Part shown: positions 53,100-63,390 of the stretch, one piece after another | How positions within the stretch are numbered: the first letter of the stretch is position 1 | Layout of the letters: each line of letters opens with the position of its first letter | Source: Methylomarinum sp965277025 | GTDB lineage: Bacteria > Pseudomonadota > Gammaproteobacteria > Methylococcales > Methylomonadaceae | DNA: 64,000 bases | NCBI GenBank assembly: GCA_965277025.1 | Contig: OZ255706.1 | Coordinates: forward strand, 3,596,001 to 3,660,000 | Direction: 5' to 3' | Made by a program: the position numbers and the translations under genes | The notes under the pieces: model-generated | The model's database searches: none | What the model was told of the DNA's origin: nothing | Seen by the model: the letters and a program-made list of their open reading frames with translations, nothing else

Positions 53100-53915
53100 T
53101 TATTCCAATCTGAGCAAAATTTCACCTTTACCCATTCCCGCCATATCGCCGCCGTAGCGTCGCACACGATTGAAAGCAACCATGCTATCGGCAAAACGGC
53201 TATTGAATTTTTTAAACGATGAAAACAGAATGGGCAGAAAAGCCAGGGTATGGGAGCCGCAATCATTAAATGTCGCGGAAAGTTGTGGCTTGTTCCACAA
53301 TAATAAAGTGCCACGTCGCATGGCATAGCCTAAATGACGTCCGGTTTGTCCCAGCACGGCAATCGTGCCCGCCACCATGCGCGAGCCGCAATAATCACCG
53401 GCATCGCCTTCAATCAGAATGAGGCCGCGCCGCATGTGATCCCCTGCCCGCTCACCGACATTACCTTTGACCAGAATGGCTCCACCTCTCATACCCTGCT
53501 TGTTACCTGGTAAAGCGCCACCGAGAAAATCCTCACTGTTGCCGTCGATTTCAATCAGTCCCTCTTTCATTTCGCAACCGGCATACAATCCGGCATTGCC
53601 TTGCACATGGATAAGGCCGGATTTCATGCCCTGTCCTAGATAAGCACCCGCATCGCCTTCAACGGAAATTTTTCCACCATCCAGCTCTTTGCCGATGTAA
53701 TCCAGTTTGTTAAAACTGCCGGCAATAACGATATGTTGGGCATCATCGCCTGTGATCTTGAACAAGGTATCGACTCGAACGCGGCGATTACCACTTTGTA
53801 ATTCAATAGCGCCGATTTCAACCAGCGTCAATCCCTTCAGTTTCTGACAAACCAAAGGCGACATATCGATACGTTGATCAGGGCGTTTTTTCAAATTTAG
53901 CGTCAATGCTTTCAT
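53100..53915 (-). CDS. fhcC: Formyltransferase/hydrolase complex subunit C
   Basis: This 271-residue subunit is made of repeated G-x-x-G-x-x-M/A-x-x-G turns (for example VEGDAGAYLGQGMKSGLIHV and VKGNVGERAGDHMRRGLILI), the right-handed beta-helix of formylmethanofuran dehydrogenase subunit C. In methylotrophs the Fhc complex converts formyl-tetrahydromethanopterin to formate through a methanofuran-like carrier. It is the last gene of fhcBADC and overlaps fhcD by ATGA. Confidence 0.94.
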   Translation of the reverse strand: MKALTLNLKKRPDQRIDMSPLVCQKLKGLTLVEIGAIELQSGNRRVRVDTLFKITGDDAQHIVIAGSFNKLDYIGKELDGGKISVEGDAGAYLGQGMKSGLIHVQGNAGLYAGCEMKEGLIEIDGNSEDFLGGALPGNKQGMRGGAILVKGNVGERAGDHMRRGLILIEGDAGDYCGSRMVAGTIAVLGQTGRHLGYAMRRGTLLLWNKPQLSATFNDCGSHTLAFLPILFSSFKKFNSRFADSMVAFNRVRRYGGDMAGMGKGEILLRLE

Positions 53916-54808
53916 GCCATAATCTCCTGTAAATGAAAGTAAAATGGCCCTAGTTTGCCACCATAGTTACCGGCGCTGATGCGCTTGATGCCATTTTCAG
54001 CCCCCAAATTACAAACCGCCTGAATACCGACCCGCATGGCTTTATCAATATCTTCCTTGGTCAAGCCGTCGATAACGATTTCCATGACCGATTCAATTTC
54101 CGGCGACAGATCGGTTTTGGTGACGCCTTTCAGGGTTGGACAGAACGCATCATTGGTCGATGCGCCCAGGGCCGGATACTTGGAGCCGACTTTGGAGCCT
54201 GAACGCACGACACCACCAGGAAATGGCATGATGACATTGGGGATTTTACGCATTTCCTCGATCGCCGCTTCACAGGCTGCCAATGCCTGCGGTTGTGACT
54301 CGGCCAGCACCAAAAAGTTACCGCCACCGACCGCTTCGACCTGGCCTGTGGTCGCTTCAGTCAAAAATTCGCCATCCATGACCGGCACGCGCCAATAACG
54401 CTTACCATCGATTTTTTTGGAAATTTGAAAGCCGTCGCCAAAATAGCGCAGATTTTTACCCAATGGAATTTGTTTGCCTTCGTCGATACCGGCGAACAAA
54501 GCCGACGTCGGTGATGTCAACACACATTGTCCAGCACGTGTCTCCAGTTGTTTGGCCAAGCCTTTGCCGCCCATGGCGAAAATCAGGATGGCGACGCCAG
54601 GACGGCCATCAGGCGTTTCTGATGGATCCAGCACACGCTCGATTCCTGCTTCGCAGCCACAAGCAATCACCGACGTGGCGAAACCTGTCATCGCTTGAGC
54701 GGAAATCATCGCCCATTTTTCATTTTGCGCGGTGATGATGGCGCGAGTGGCTTTCATCGGGAAAGCTTCGGCAAATGTTTCGTCAATCGTTACGCCATTG
54801 ATAATCAT
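53912..54808 (-). CDS. fhcD: Formylmethanofuran:tetrahydromethanopterin formyltransferase (Fhc subunit D)
   Basis: This 298-residue formyltransferase moves the formyl group from H4MPT to the methanofuran-like carrier within the Fhc complex. MIINGVTIDETFAEAFPMK at the N-terminus and FPGGVVRSGSKVGSKYPALGASTNDAFCP near residue 200 are family hallmarks of Ftr. It overlaps both neighbours by four bases, showing tight translational coupling. Confidence 0.95.
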   Translation of the reverse strand: MIINGVTIDETFAEAFPMKATRAIITAQNEKWAMISAQAMTGFATSVIACGCEAGIERVLDPSETPDGRPGVAILIFAMGGKGLAKQLETRAGQCVLTSPTSALFAGIDEGKQIPLGKNLRYFGDGFQISKKIDGKRYWRVPVMDGEFLTEATTGQVEAVGGGNFLVLAESQPQALAACEAAIEEMRKIPNVIMPFPGGVVRSGSKVGSKYPALGASTNDAFCPTLKGVTKTDLSPEIESVMEIVIDGLTKEDIDKAMRVGIQAVCNLGAENGIKRISAGNYGGKLGPFYFHLQEIMA

Positions 54809-56472
54809 GCCGCACCTCCTTGTAATGGATGCACGGTCAGGCTACCGCGGCCATCTTCTGTGATTTCATCATCACTGATTTTAAAGTTCCCAAGTTTCAT
54901 GGTCATATAGCGATCGAAATAATCTTTCAAACCTTTTTCCACCGATGGATCGTAATCCGGTTTGACTGTATGCGTGGTTCCCCAGGTTACATGCACAACA
55001 TGTCCATCCTTGACCACCAATTCCCCATCCTTGAATACATAGTCGGGTTTTTCAAACATTTTCTCGCGGTCATCATTTTCGGTATAAACAGTAATATCGG
55101 CCCAGTTGCCCGCGCTCAATCCGCCGCGATCTTCAAGCCCGATCAGCTTGGCCGCACCCGCACGCGTCATGATGGCGGTTTCCTGTAAGGAATATTCACG
55201 GTCGATGGAAGCCAGTGTGGTCATTTTCTGTGCTTCAGGATGAATAGTCGCCAGCATATCGTTGCGGAAGCTCTTGTCCATCAACAACCTGATCAAATGC
55301 GGATAGCTGGTGAATGGCGCGCCATTCGGATGGTCTGTGGTGAGGAAAATCCGCCACGGATCATCAACCAGCAGAAAAGTTTCCAGGCCAATCGCCCATT
55401 GCAAGGCATTGACGAAATTCTGATCTTTGTATTTGAATGGCACCACACCGCAGCCGGCATCACATTCAATATCCATGCACACCCATTTATTCGGGCTGGC
55501 AAACTGATGATTTGCATGCTGACGCATATTATCACCGGAGGCAGTTACCGTCTGACCAAACAGCACCTGGCCGACATCAACGGTTATATTTTTGTTTTTA
55601 TTGATGGATTCGGCAATCTGCGCGGCGCCGGAAGAAAACTTGAAATCCCCTTCCGTACCATAACTGTGGAACTGAATATGGGTCAGATGCAATGGCAAGC
55701 CTTCAATGCCATCGATGGTGTTCAGAGTCGTTTCAACATTACCCGGCACGCCCAGGTTACAACCATGCACATGCAGAGGATGCGGAATGCCCAGTTCTTT
55801 CACCGCCCGCGCCAAGGTCACCAGCACATCGCGCGGTGTGACATTGTAATAGGCGTTTTTTTCATCCAGATCCAGCTTGCGCTGATTGAATTTAAAGGCG
55901 CTGATGCCGCCGGCATTGACCACCTTGATGCCGATGCCTTTAGCCGCTCGCAACGTCCAAGCGACATAATCATTGACCGCCTTTTGGTCTTTTTTGGCCG
56001 TCATCATGCGCAGCAGATAATCATCACTCCCCATCAGCACATAGCCGCCTTTATCCAGAATCGGAATATCGGCCATTTCCATATGCGCCTGACGCGCATT
56101 GACGGGTAAAACCGCCGGTTCAAACGCTGTGGTATACCCCATCTCGGCGTAACGATAGCCGGTTACATAAGTACTGGGCATGGCGTGCCCACAGCCGGAG
56201 CGGGTAATCTGGGTGCGCACGACAGGATCGGCGCGATGATCTTCCGGCAGCAAAATCCGGGCGATGTTGCCTTTACCGCCACCGATATGGGTATGCATAT
56301 CGATCGCTCCGGCCATTACCACCTTGCCTTTCAGATCATACTCTTTATCAATCTTTACATCCGCCTTGGGGTTTTTGACGATCTTGCCATTTTTGATGTA
56401 AATATCCTTTCTTTGTCCATCGACCCCACTGGCCGGATCATAGACGGTTCCACCTGTTAATTTAATCAGCAT
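54805..56472 (-). CDS. fhcA: Formyltransferase/hydrolase complex subunit A
   Basis: The 555-residue catalytic hydrolase subunit belongs to the amidohydrolase superfamily and resembles formylmethanofuran dehydrogenase subunit A. The metal-binding HxH is in AIDMHTHIGGG near residue 60. Further metal ligands are likely in PLHVHGCNLG and LHLTHIQFHSY, with the active-site Asp in LTTDHPNGAPF. It hydrolyses the formyl carrier to formate. It overlaps fhcB by 11 bases. Confidence 0.95.
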   Translation of the reverse strand: MLIKLTGGTVYDPASGVDGQRKDIYIKNGKIVKNPKADVKIDKEYDLKGKVVMAGAIDMHTHIGGGKGNIARILLPEDHRADPVVRTQITRSGCGHAMPSTYVTGYRYAEMGYTTAFEPAVLPVNARQAHMEMADIPILDKGGYVLMGSDDYLLRMMTAKKDQKAVNDYVAWTLRAAKGIGIKVVNAGGISAFKFNQRKLDLDEKNAYYNVTPRDVLVTLARAVKELGIPHPLHVHGCNLGVPGNVETTLNTIDGIEGLPLHLTHIQFHSYGTEGDFKFSSGAAQIAESINKNKNITVDVGQVLFGQTVTASGDNMRQHANHQFASPNKWVCMDIECDAGCGVVPFKYKDQNFVNALQWAIGLETFLLVDDPWRIFLTTDHPNGAPFTSYPHLIRLLMDKSFRNDMLATIHPEAQKMTTLASIDREYSLQETAIMTRAGAAKLIGLEDRGGLSAGNWADITVYTENDDREKMFEKPDYVFKDGELVVKDGHVVHVTWGTTHTVKPDYDPSVEKGLKDYFDRYMTMKLGNFKISDDEITEDGRGSLTVHPLQGGAA

Positions 56473-57739
56473 GTTTCACCTGCAATGCTTGTTCTATGGC
56501 ATTCAGCGCATCCGCCGTACTCGGCAAACATGAATCGCGTAATTTTTTCAATCGGATAGCGACGACATTGTCCAGACGATAAGCGTGTCCTGCATGATCG
56601 ATTCCGGGTGTTCCCACCGGAATGAACACATCAGGCTCCTGCTCGAATGTCATGCCGGAACGGCCGATCACTATCGTTGGCGCATCGGCCGCCGGTGGAA
56701 CGGCGCTGCTGTTGAAAGCCTGCACCCAGATCAGCGTATCGGCTTCACCGTTAGCGAGCATCGACTGACTGTCATTGGTAAACGGGTCATATTCAGGATA
56801 CCCTTTTGAAAAGCGGGTTCGAGCCGGAAAGCCGGTCGTCCAGCCACATACCTGATTAGCCGTTTGATCGCCTTCTTTACCGCCCAGTGGAAATCCTGAA
56901 CAGCGTGTTCCCTGATCATTAATATCTTTGACGATTGAACAAATCGTTTGCACCGTCAATTCCGCCTGATTGAAATTCAATGCGCCAGCCGCCCAGGTTA
57001 CCACGCCATATTTAGCGTTTTTGAGTTGATCAGCCAGTGTTTGAAGATCAGTGACCGCAATACCGGCAACCGAATCAATCTGCAATGGGTGTTGTTTAAC
57101 CAATGCCGCCAAAACAGCCATCACCTCGGGTAAATCCTGTTGTTTGCATTCCAGCACTGTCGGCTTTCGACCATCCGGTGAGACGGCCGCCGTTCCAGAA
57201 GGCGCCTGACCGATATAAACGATCTGACGGCTGCCGGTTTCTTCGATAAACATGGCCTCTTTATTCCATAAATATCGCTCGAAAAACCGGGGGGCGAAAC
57301 CTTCCAGATCAACGCCGACGACAAGCAACAAGTCACAGCGGTTTTTTATTTCCGCCAATGTGGTGGTCATCCAGCCATCATCCTGCAAGGCCAAAAAATT
57401 TCGCCTTGCAGCGTTAAAGTTCATGTTATCGACGACAGCGCCACAACGATCGGCAAGCGACAGCAATGCCCGCATACCACTGACATCGGTTGCACAGCCA
57501 CCGATGACCGGCTGACGAGCGTCGTTTAAAATTTCCGCTGCTTTTCTGGCAGCCTCTGTAAGACTTGCTTCCTGCCCCTGAATTTTTGGGCCAAGATCAC
57601 CTAAAGGCTGTTCAAATGCCGGCGTATTGATCGCACAGCCATTTTCAACCACCTTGACATTGACGCCATCCACCTGAACAACCAGATCATCAGTGCCAAT
57701 ACCGCAGAAAGGACTCGGTACTTCTGTAATTTCAGTCAT
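56462..57739 (-). CDS. fhcB: Formyltransferase/hydrolase complex subunit B
   Basis: The 425-residue subunit is homologous to formylmethanofuran dehydrogenase subunit B but is shorter and lacks obvious iron-sulfur motifs. This matches the methylotroph enzyme, which is a hydrolase and not a redox enzyme. Recognisable parts are the N-terminal CGIGTDDLVVQVDG, VIGGCATDVSGMRAL and CSGFPLGGKEGDQTANQVCG. It is the first gene of the operon. The 5' region 57740-58016 is non-coding and must hold the promoter, but I cannot point to clear -35/-10 boxes. Confidence 0.94.
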   Translation of the reverse strand: MTEITEVPSPFCGIGTDDLVVQVDGVNVKVVENGCAINTPAFEQPLGDLGPKIQGQEASLTEAARKAAEILNDARQPVIGGCATDVSGMRALLSLADRCGAVVDNMNFNAARRNFLALQDDGWMTTTLAEIKNRCDLLLVVGVDLEGFAPRFFERYLWNKEAMFIEETGSRQIVYIGQAPSGTAAVSPDGRKPTVLECKQQDLPEVMAVLAALVKQHPLQIDSVAGIAVTDLQTLADQLKNAKYGVVTWAAGALNFNQAELTVQTICSIVKDINDQGTRCSGFPLGGKEGDQTANQVCGWTTGFPARTRFSKGYPEYDPFTNDSQSMLANGEADTLIWVQAFNSSAVPPAADAPTIVIGRSGMTFEQEPDVFIPVGTPGIDHAGHAYRLDNVVAIRLKKLRDSCLPSTADALNAIEQALQVKHAD

Positions 57740-58016
57740 ATAATTATCCGTTAATTTTCACTAATCCTGCCACACCTACTTCCTTGCGCTATTTTAAGGT
57801 TAAAATCGAATATACGCCAATCCTAAAATGATTGTATACACTCCGTATGTTTCTTGATGGGTTTCAACAAAGGTGATAAGCAGTTGACCAGGCAGGCTTT
57901 AGCAGCAGGAGTGAGACCACAGAGCGTATTAGTTTGTATTTACATTCATCCTGAAGAATTAACACCTTACAAGCCTGTCTAGCAATAGTGCTGAATAGTT
58001 ACAAATGCTCAAAAAA

Positions 58017-58994
58017 CTAATCATAATCAGGATTGAAAAATTGTTCCCATTTTTTCAAATTGTCGCTGCCAGGATTCTGGTATTTAAGTTGCCGGATCGT
58101 AACCCTGATCGCCGTTCAGACATGCCTTGTTGAAGGCATAGGGTAGTCTTCCGCTCTTGCATCAGAAAGTATAGCCTCTTTAACCCGCCTTTTTTCAACG
58201 ACATAGGCTTTTTCGCCCCATTGATGCAACAATTGTTGAAAATGATCGAAAGCTTTTGAGTTAAAGACGGTATTGCCATCAGAATCATTGCTTAAAGGAC
58301 TTTCCGGATACATTTGCAGAACCGGCAAAAAACTGTCCGGTATTGGCACATTGGCCGAATGTGTTCTACCGGTGGCCAATAGTTTTGGCAACAAGTGGGT
58401 GTGCGAGCCTGCGGGGGTTTTATCCCTCCCTATCGATTGATAGACCTCTATCCGGCCCGCCTTTGAAAGAACCAGGCGATGTGGATTCAAGCGCAGTATT
58501 TCATCTTTGACCTGTGTGTCGAGCGCAAAAAAAGATTGGCCCGTACACTGGCGTAGGGTTTCGATCAACCCTGCATGATCCGTGCGGATACAAAAATCGA
58601 TATTTTTGACGCCAAGTCCCAGATCAAAAACAATCTGGTCACGGTGTTCCTTTTGTATCGCTTGCTGATCAGGCCCTGTTTCGGTGATTTTGTTCCGCTG
58701 CGCCATCAAGGCGGCTGCTTCAGGTAAACAAAAAGCCACGCCATGTCGCCAGCGCTGTTTATCTTTGCTGGCTATCTCATAAGCAATCGGGCAAAGCTGT
58801 TCGGTCAGTTGAATCCGTATAGCCCCTTCTGCGGTAATACTTTCAAGACGGGAAGAATCTTCCTGAACGAGCGGGGTATTATCGGGCAGACGGTAAAATT
58901 CGGCGATTACGCCGGAACAACCGATACTGAAACTGGTGCTTTTCTGATTGAGGTGATTGAACAGTTGTTGCTGAAGTTGGCTGTATGTATCCAT
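58017..58994 (-). pseudogene. Unknown cytoplasmic protein with two compensating shifts near its end
   Basis: I do not recognise the family. The main frame (58116-58994, 292 residues) is soluble, without signal peptide or membrane segments, and contains VFDLGLGVKNIDFCIRTDHA and GSHTHLLPKLL. After DARAEDYP the frame is lost, but YAFNKACLNGDQGYDPA reads on in the next frame and LKYQNPGSDNLKKWEQFF returns to the first, ending at TAG 58017. One missing C near 58143 and one extra A near 58100 explain this. The true protein is probably about 325 residues. It sits upstream of fhcBADC on the same strand, so a link to C1 metabolism is possible but unproven. Confidence 0.6.
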
Positions 58995-59107
58995 AATATT
59001 AGTCGTTTCAAAAGTTCATGAATTTTATTTTTCCTCTCATCTCGGCCTTCTCCCTCTGGAGAAGGCATAATTATCTACACATCTTTTTTATCGCCCATAT
59101 GCTCCTG

Positions 59108-59164
59108 CTTTGTTGAAGCGGAGCTTCATGATCGGGGTTCCCAAGCGGGAGCTTGGGAACCAGC
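59108..59164. repeat. Dispersed repeat 'GGGTTCCCAAGCGGGAGCTT' family, copy 3
   Basis: Direct copy of the unit at 3419-3474. The preceding CTACACATC...GCTCCTG words are also shared with 3068-3100. It lies between btuD and the unknown gene. Confidence 0.7.
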
Positions 59165-59219
59165 AAAAAATTTCAGTAGGGGCGAACTGCCGTTAGCCCC
59201 TGTCATGAGAGACGTACTT

Positions 59220-59999
59220 TCATCGCAGCAACGACTCGACCGGCAATACAAAAGGCACATCATCCATGACGCCTGTCAATGCCCTGACCTTAAAACAACG
59301 GGCGATATTATCACCGTTCATCACCTCATCCGGCCGGCCTTGTTTCAATAGCTGCTGTTCCCCCAGAAAAACGATGTGATGACAAAAACGCGCCGCCAGA
59401 CTCAGATCATGAATCACTATCACCACGCCCATCCCTTTCTGAGTCAGTTTACGCAAAAAGCTGATGATTTCCAGTTGATGACAGGGGTCAAGTCCAGCCA
59501 ACGGTTCGTCGGCCAACAGGACTTTTGGCTCAACGGCCAACGCTCTGGCCAGCAGTACCCGCGCTTTTTCACCCCCGAACAAGGTATCGACCGGTCGGTG
59601 GCGAAAAGCGTAAACATCGCAGTCATGCAAGGCTTGATAAACGATTCGCCAGTCTTTTTCCGAGGGTCTTTGCCAGGATTTCAAATGCGGTAAACGGCCA
59701 AGTATCACCAGGTTTTCGACAGTCATGTTCCAATGCACTTCATGTCCTTGGGGTAAATACGCGAGTTGACAAGCCAGCCGCCGGAGGGCGATTTTTGCAA
59801 GACTTTGCCCTTCAAATTCAATCTCGCCGGAAGCTGTGGGCAGCAAACCCGCTAATACCTTGAGCAGAGTGCTTTTACCCGCGCCATTCGCACCCATCAA
59901 ACCGACCAGTTTACCGGCTTCCAGGGTAAAATTTACGCCTGTCAGGATAGTTTTATCCGATCTTTTCAAGTGCAGATCCCGGCATGTCAACAAAGCCAT
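59220..59999 (-). CDS. btuD: ABC ATPase of a cobalamin/siderophore importer
   Basis: A cytoplasmic ATPase of about 259 residues from ATG 59999, which shares one base with the permease stop (TGATG). Walker A GANGAGKST, signature LFGGEKARVLLARAL (FGGE in place of SGGE) and Walker B VLLADEPLAGLDP are present, with the switch His in VIVIHDLSLA. It belongs to the FepC/BtuD class. The operon context (TonB receptor, binding protein, FecCD permease) supports cobalamin or iron-chelate uptake; B12 is my preferred guess. Confidence 0.85.
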   Translation of the reverse strand: MALLTCRDLHLKRSDKTILTGVNFTLEAGKLVGLMGANGAGKSTLLKVLAGLLPTASGEIEFEGQSLAKIALRRLACQLAYLPQGHEVHWNMTVENLVILGRLPHLKSWQRPSEKDWRIVYQALHDCDVYAFRHRPVDTLFGGEKARVLLARALAVEPKVLLADEPLAGLDPCHQLEIISFLRKLTQKGMGVVIVIHDLSLAARFCHHIVFLGEQQLLKQGRPDEVMNGDNIARCFKVRALTGVMDDVPFVLPVESLLR

Positions 60000-60999
60000 C
60001 AATCCTCCCGCTCGGTTTTGAAAATCAGAAACAGAAAAAACGGTGCGCCAATCAAGGCGGTCAAAACACCCAGTTTCAGTTCCACATTACCGGAAAGCAG
60101 TCGCACCGCCATATCCGCCAGTAAAATCAGACTGGCCCCGCCCAGGCCACTGACAAGCACCAGACGACCGGGCTGATACGCCACCCATCGGCGCAACAGA
60201 TGAGGCACGATCAAACCGACAAAACCAATGGCCCCGGAAACTGCCGTTGCCGCGCCCACCGACAAGGCGACGCCGGTGACGGTAAAAAAATGCAAGCGGG
60301 ATAAATTCACCCCAGGGTTTTGGCGGCTTCTTCCCCCAGGGTCAAAGCGTCCAGCGAGCGCCCGGCGCTCAGCAACATCACCCAGCCGACGAGCATAAAT
60401 GGCGTGGACAGACTGACATGATCAAAACTGCGATCCGCCAATGATCCCATCAACCAGAACATGATTTCCAGCGCGACAAAGAGATTCGGTGACAGATTCA
60501 AAGCCAAGGAGGTCAACGCGGAAGCGAAACTAGTGATGGCGATGCCGGCCAGAATCAGGCGCAATACACCGGCATTTTTTCCCGCCAGTAAAAACAAGGC
60601 CATGACCGATAACAGTCCGCCGGCAATGCCGCCCAACGGCAAAGCCAGCGCAAATGCGCCCGACAGACCGCTGTAGATGGTCAGCACCGCGCCCAACGAG
60701 GCCGAACTGCTGACGCCGATCAATCCCGGCTCGGCCAGCGGATTGCGCAGATAGCCTTGCAAGGCCGCGCCGCTCATGCCAAGCGTCATGCCGACCAATA
60801 ACCCCAACAAGGCGCGAGGCAGGCGGATTTCCATCAAAATCAGCCCGGCTTCACGGCTCAGGCTTTCATCCTGTTGCAGCCACAACCACCATTCCCGCCA
60901 ACCGACCGATGACGGCCCGATCAGCAATGAGCCGACAAAACAGCTCAGCAGCAATACAGTCAAGAGTCCATAAAGTGAATATATCCGGCTATCTTTCAT
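59999..60999 (-). pseudogene. btuC: FecCD/BtuC-type permease, frameshifted
   Basis: Two frames (60307-60999 and 59999-60310) make up one inner-membrane permease of about 333 residues with eight to ten helices. The first includes MEIRLPRALLGLLVGMTLGMSGAALQG. The second includes AVSGAIGFVGLIVPHLLRR, the family's coupling-helix region. The break is at LGEEAAKTLG/VNLSRLHF, where four G stand in place of five, giving GGGTGA. A GTG at 60308-60310 overlaps the stop, so re-initiation is conceivable. It overlaps btuF by ATGA. Confidence 0.85.
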
Positions 61000-61872
61000 G
61001 GGCGGCTCTCATGCAGTCTGCGCAGTTGATTGACGGCATCCAGAACAAAAGGCGTGCCACAAATCCATAAGCGATCATCGATAGCGGCGATTTTACGCTG
61101 CGCCACATAATATCGATAAGCAGGATGCTGTAAAACGGCTGCGGCGACCGAACCATCCGGGCTGCGCCTGCGCCCCTGGATGATAATATCCACCGGATGC
61201 ATCAATAGCTTTTCCAGTGGCAAATGGCTTGAGTCCTCGATACCAAATTGTGCGGACAAATTGGTCAATCCCGCACTGCGGATAATTTCGTCAGCCAGCG
61301 TGGATGATCCCGTAGTGTAACTGTTTTCCCGATACATCACCGCCACAGGTTTTTGCCTCGGAAGATGCTGTTTGAGGCGTTGTAAGCGATGATTAAAGCG
61401 GGCAATCAGTTGTTCGCCACGCGCCGGGTGGCCTGTTGCGTTGGCTACGGTGCGGATATTTTGCACAATGGTTTTAAAATCTCTGGCCACCGGCAAAACC
61501 GCCACCTTGAAGCCTAAGCGCTTGAGCATAAAGACCGTGGCGCGGGTCGGAAATACGCCTGCCAAAACCAGGTCAGGCTGCTGCCGCATAATTTCTTCGG
61601 CCTGACCATGATTGGCCGGAAAACGCTTGGCCTGCTGTGCCATCACGGAAACATCTTCGCGCCGCGCCAGATAACTGAGCGAGATAATTTCCTCAGGGTC
61701 GGCCAGCAACATCAATAACTGATCGGTGCACAGATTCATCGACACAAAACGGCCGGCTGCGGCCGCCAACTGTTGCGGCCACAGGGTTAACATGAAATGA
61801 TCCATATCGAATGCGCAAGGAGTTCTCAGCCGTGAAAAGGCTGCTTATCCATATTCAATGAAGTAAGCTGGC

Positions 61873-63093
61873 TTACCCCGGTTGTGTTATATAACCGAAT
61901 TTTATCAGCGCTCTGATCCAGCGTGGTGCATTGCGTTTGACAGCCATTTCTTCGTAGTCGATGGTCGAATCCCGGAAATACTCGCCGCGACTAATCATGA
62001 AGTAACATGTCCGTAAAAGTTTGTGAGCCAGCGCAATGATGGCGCGTTGGTGACCTCGCCTAATCGCCAGTGATGTATATTTTGCCTGGAAAACCGATCG
62101 GGTTCGGCTGGCGGCATGGGCGCATTCGCAAAGCAGGCGACGCACATATGGGTTTCCTTTTCGCGTTCGTCCTGATTTGCGTTTGCCGGCAGACTCGTTG
62201 TTGCCGGGGCATATGCCCACCCATGACGCCAGCCGATCCGCACTGCCAAAGACAGTCATATCCGTTCCGGTCTCAACAAGTAGCATGGCTGCTCCAATCA
62301 AATCAACACCGGGAATAGTCTGGAGCAATTGCAAAACCGTTTTCTCCTTCTCCAGTCCGGCCAGCAGTTGTGCATCGAATCTGGCTATGCGTGCTTCCAA
62401 ATCCTGAATATGCTGCATCAGTTCATTCAGTACGAAGCGATGGTGCTCGCTCAACTCACCTTGCAGCGCCTCCAGTATATCGGCGCGCGGCGCTTTGAGA
62501 CGATTGCTGGCCAGCTTCAACACATCATGCGCAGGCTGTCCTTCAATCAGCGCGTTAACCATGGCGCGCGCGGATTGCCCATGTACATCGCTGACCACCA
62601 CGCCAAGCCGGATGCCGCCGTCGGTTAATACCTTGTGCAGTCTGTTCTTCTCAGCAGACAGCATCGACACCAACTTCTGTCGTTGACGTGAAATCAGGCG
62701 TAACTGCCGCATCTTTTCCGGTGGCACGAATGAATCGCGCAGCAGTCCGGCACGGGAAAGCATCGCCAGCCATTGCGCGTCGCCGATGTCCGTCTTGCGT
62801 CCCGGCACATTCTTCACATGCCGGGCATTGACGACCCTGGCGTAAATACCCACATGTTCCAAAGCTGCATATGGGCTTTTCCAGTAGATGCCGGTGCTTT
62901 CCATCACCACCTCATCCGGTGCGACAGACTGCACCCAATCGGCTAATGCACGTCGATCACGTTTGAATGCGCCAAACTGCCGATGCTCTGTCTGAATACC
63001 ACCATCGGCCTGTTCAACCATGGCGCAGGCGGTAATCTGCTTTTGGTGAACATCCAACCCGATGACTCGCTTGTGTATTGCAGTGAGTTCCAT
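61873..63093 (-). CDS. IS110-family recombinase, copy 3
   Basis: A 406-residue DEDD recombinase with VIGLDVHQKQ, VVMESTGIYWK and KTDIGDAQWLA. It matches copy 1 except for EQADGG versus EQAEGG and SAGKRKSG versus SAGKGKSG. All motifs are intact. Confidence 0.95.
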   Translation of the reverse strand: MELTAIHKRVIGLDVHQKQITACAMVEQADGGIQTEHRQFGAFKRDRRALADWVQSVAPDEVVMESTGIYWKSPYAALEHVGIYARVVNARHVKNVPGRKTDIGDAQWLAMLSRAGLLRDSFVPPEKMRQLRLISRQRQKLVSMLSAEKNRLHKVLTDGGIRLGVVVSDVHGQSARAMVNALIEGQPAHDVLKLASNRLKAPRADILEALQGELSEHHRFVLNELMQHIQDLEARIARFDAQLLAGLEKEKTVLQLLQTIPGVDLIGAAMLLVETGTDMTVFGSADRLASWVGICPGNNESAGKRKSGRTRKGNPYVRRLLCECAHAASRTRSVFQAKYTSLAIRRGHQRAIIALAHKLLRTCYFMISRGEYFRDSTIDYEEMAVKRNAPRWIRALIKFGYITQPG

Positions 63094-63354
63094 TTTTTCC
63101 TCCTTTACTCTATGATTGAGCCTGGAAGGTGGCGGTTGCCTGGATGATCTGCCTGAGGGCGATGTAAATCGTCAACGGCCCTTTTAACATTCGCTCTTAA
63201 AGAAGCAATCCGGGGTTCGAGTCATCCATGGCAGGCTACGTTAGCAGTCGGGCTCCAAGGCTCCAAAGTAAAGCGCAGTCTTTAACCGCCATCTTCCACA
63301 AGGAACTCTACAACATTTCATCATGCGGGGTGGCAATTCTTGCGATGATCGTTA
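63094..63354 (-). ncRNA. Putative bridge-RNA region of IS110 copy 3
   Basis: Equivalent to 23691-23951, with G at 63244 and C at 63256 as the visible differences from copy 1. Inferred from position and conservation. Confidence 0.45.
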
Positions 63355-63390
63355 GCGCCATTAAAACAGCGATCAATCGTTTACAGTGCA

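Larger units (their letters stand above)
61790..63354 (-). mobile_element. IS110-family element, copy 3 (1565 bp)
   Basis: Same borders as copies 1 and 2. The target reads GTTA|GCGCC within the signal-peptide codons of btuF. Confidence 0.92.

Noticed and set aside
52934..53326. 130-residue minus-strand frame overlapping the 3' end of fhcC
   Set aside because: It runs through fhcC in another frame and then through the composite repeat, so it is a shadow.
57740..58016. A specific -35/-10 promoter for the fhc operon
   Set aside because: AT-rich stretches are present but no convincing pair with correct spacing stood out, so I did not list one.
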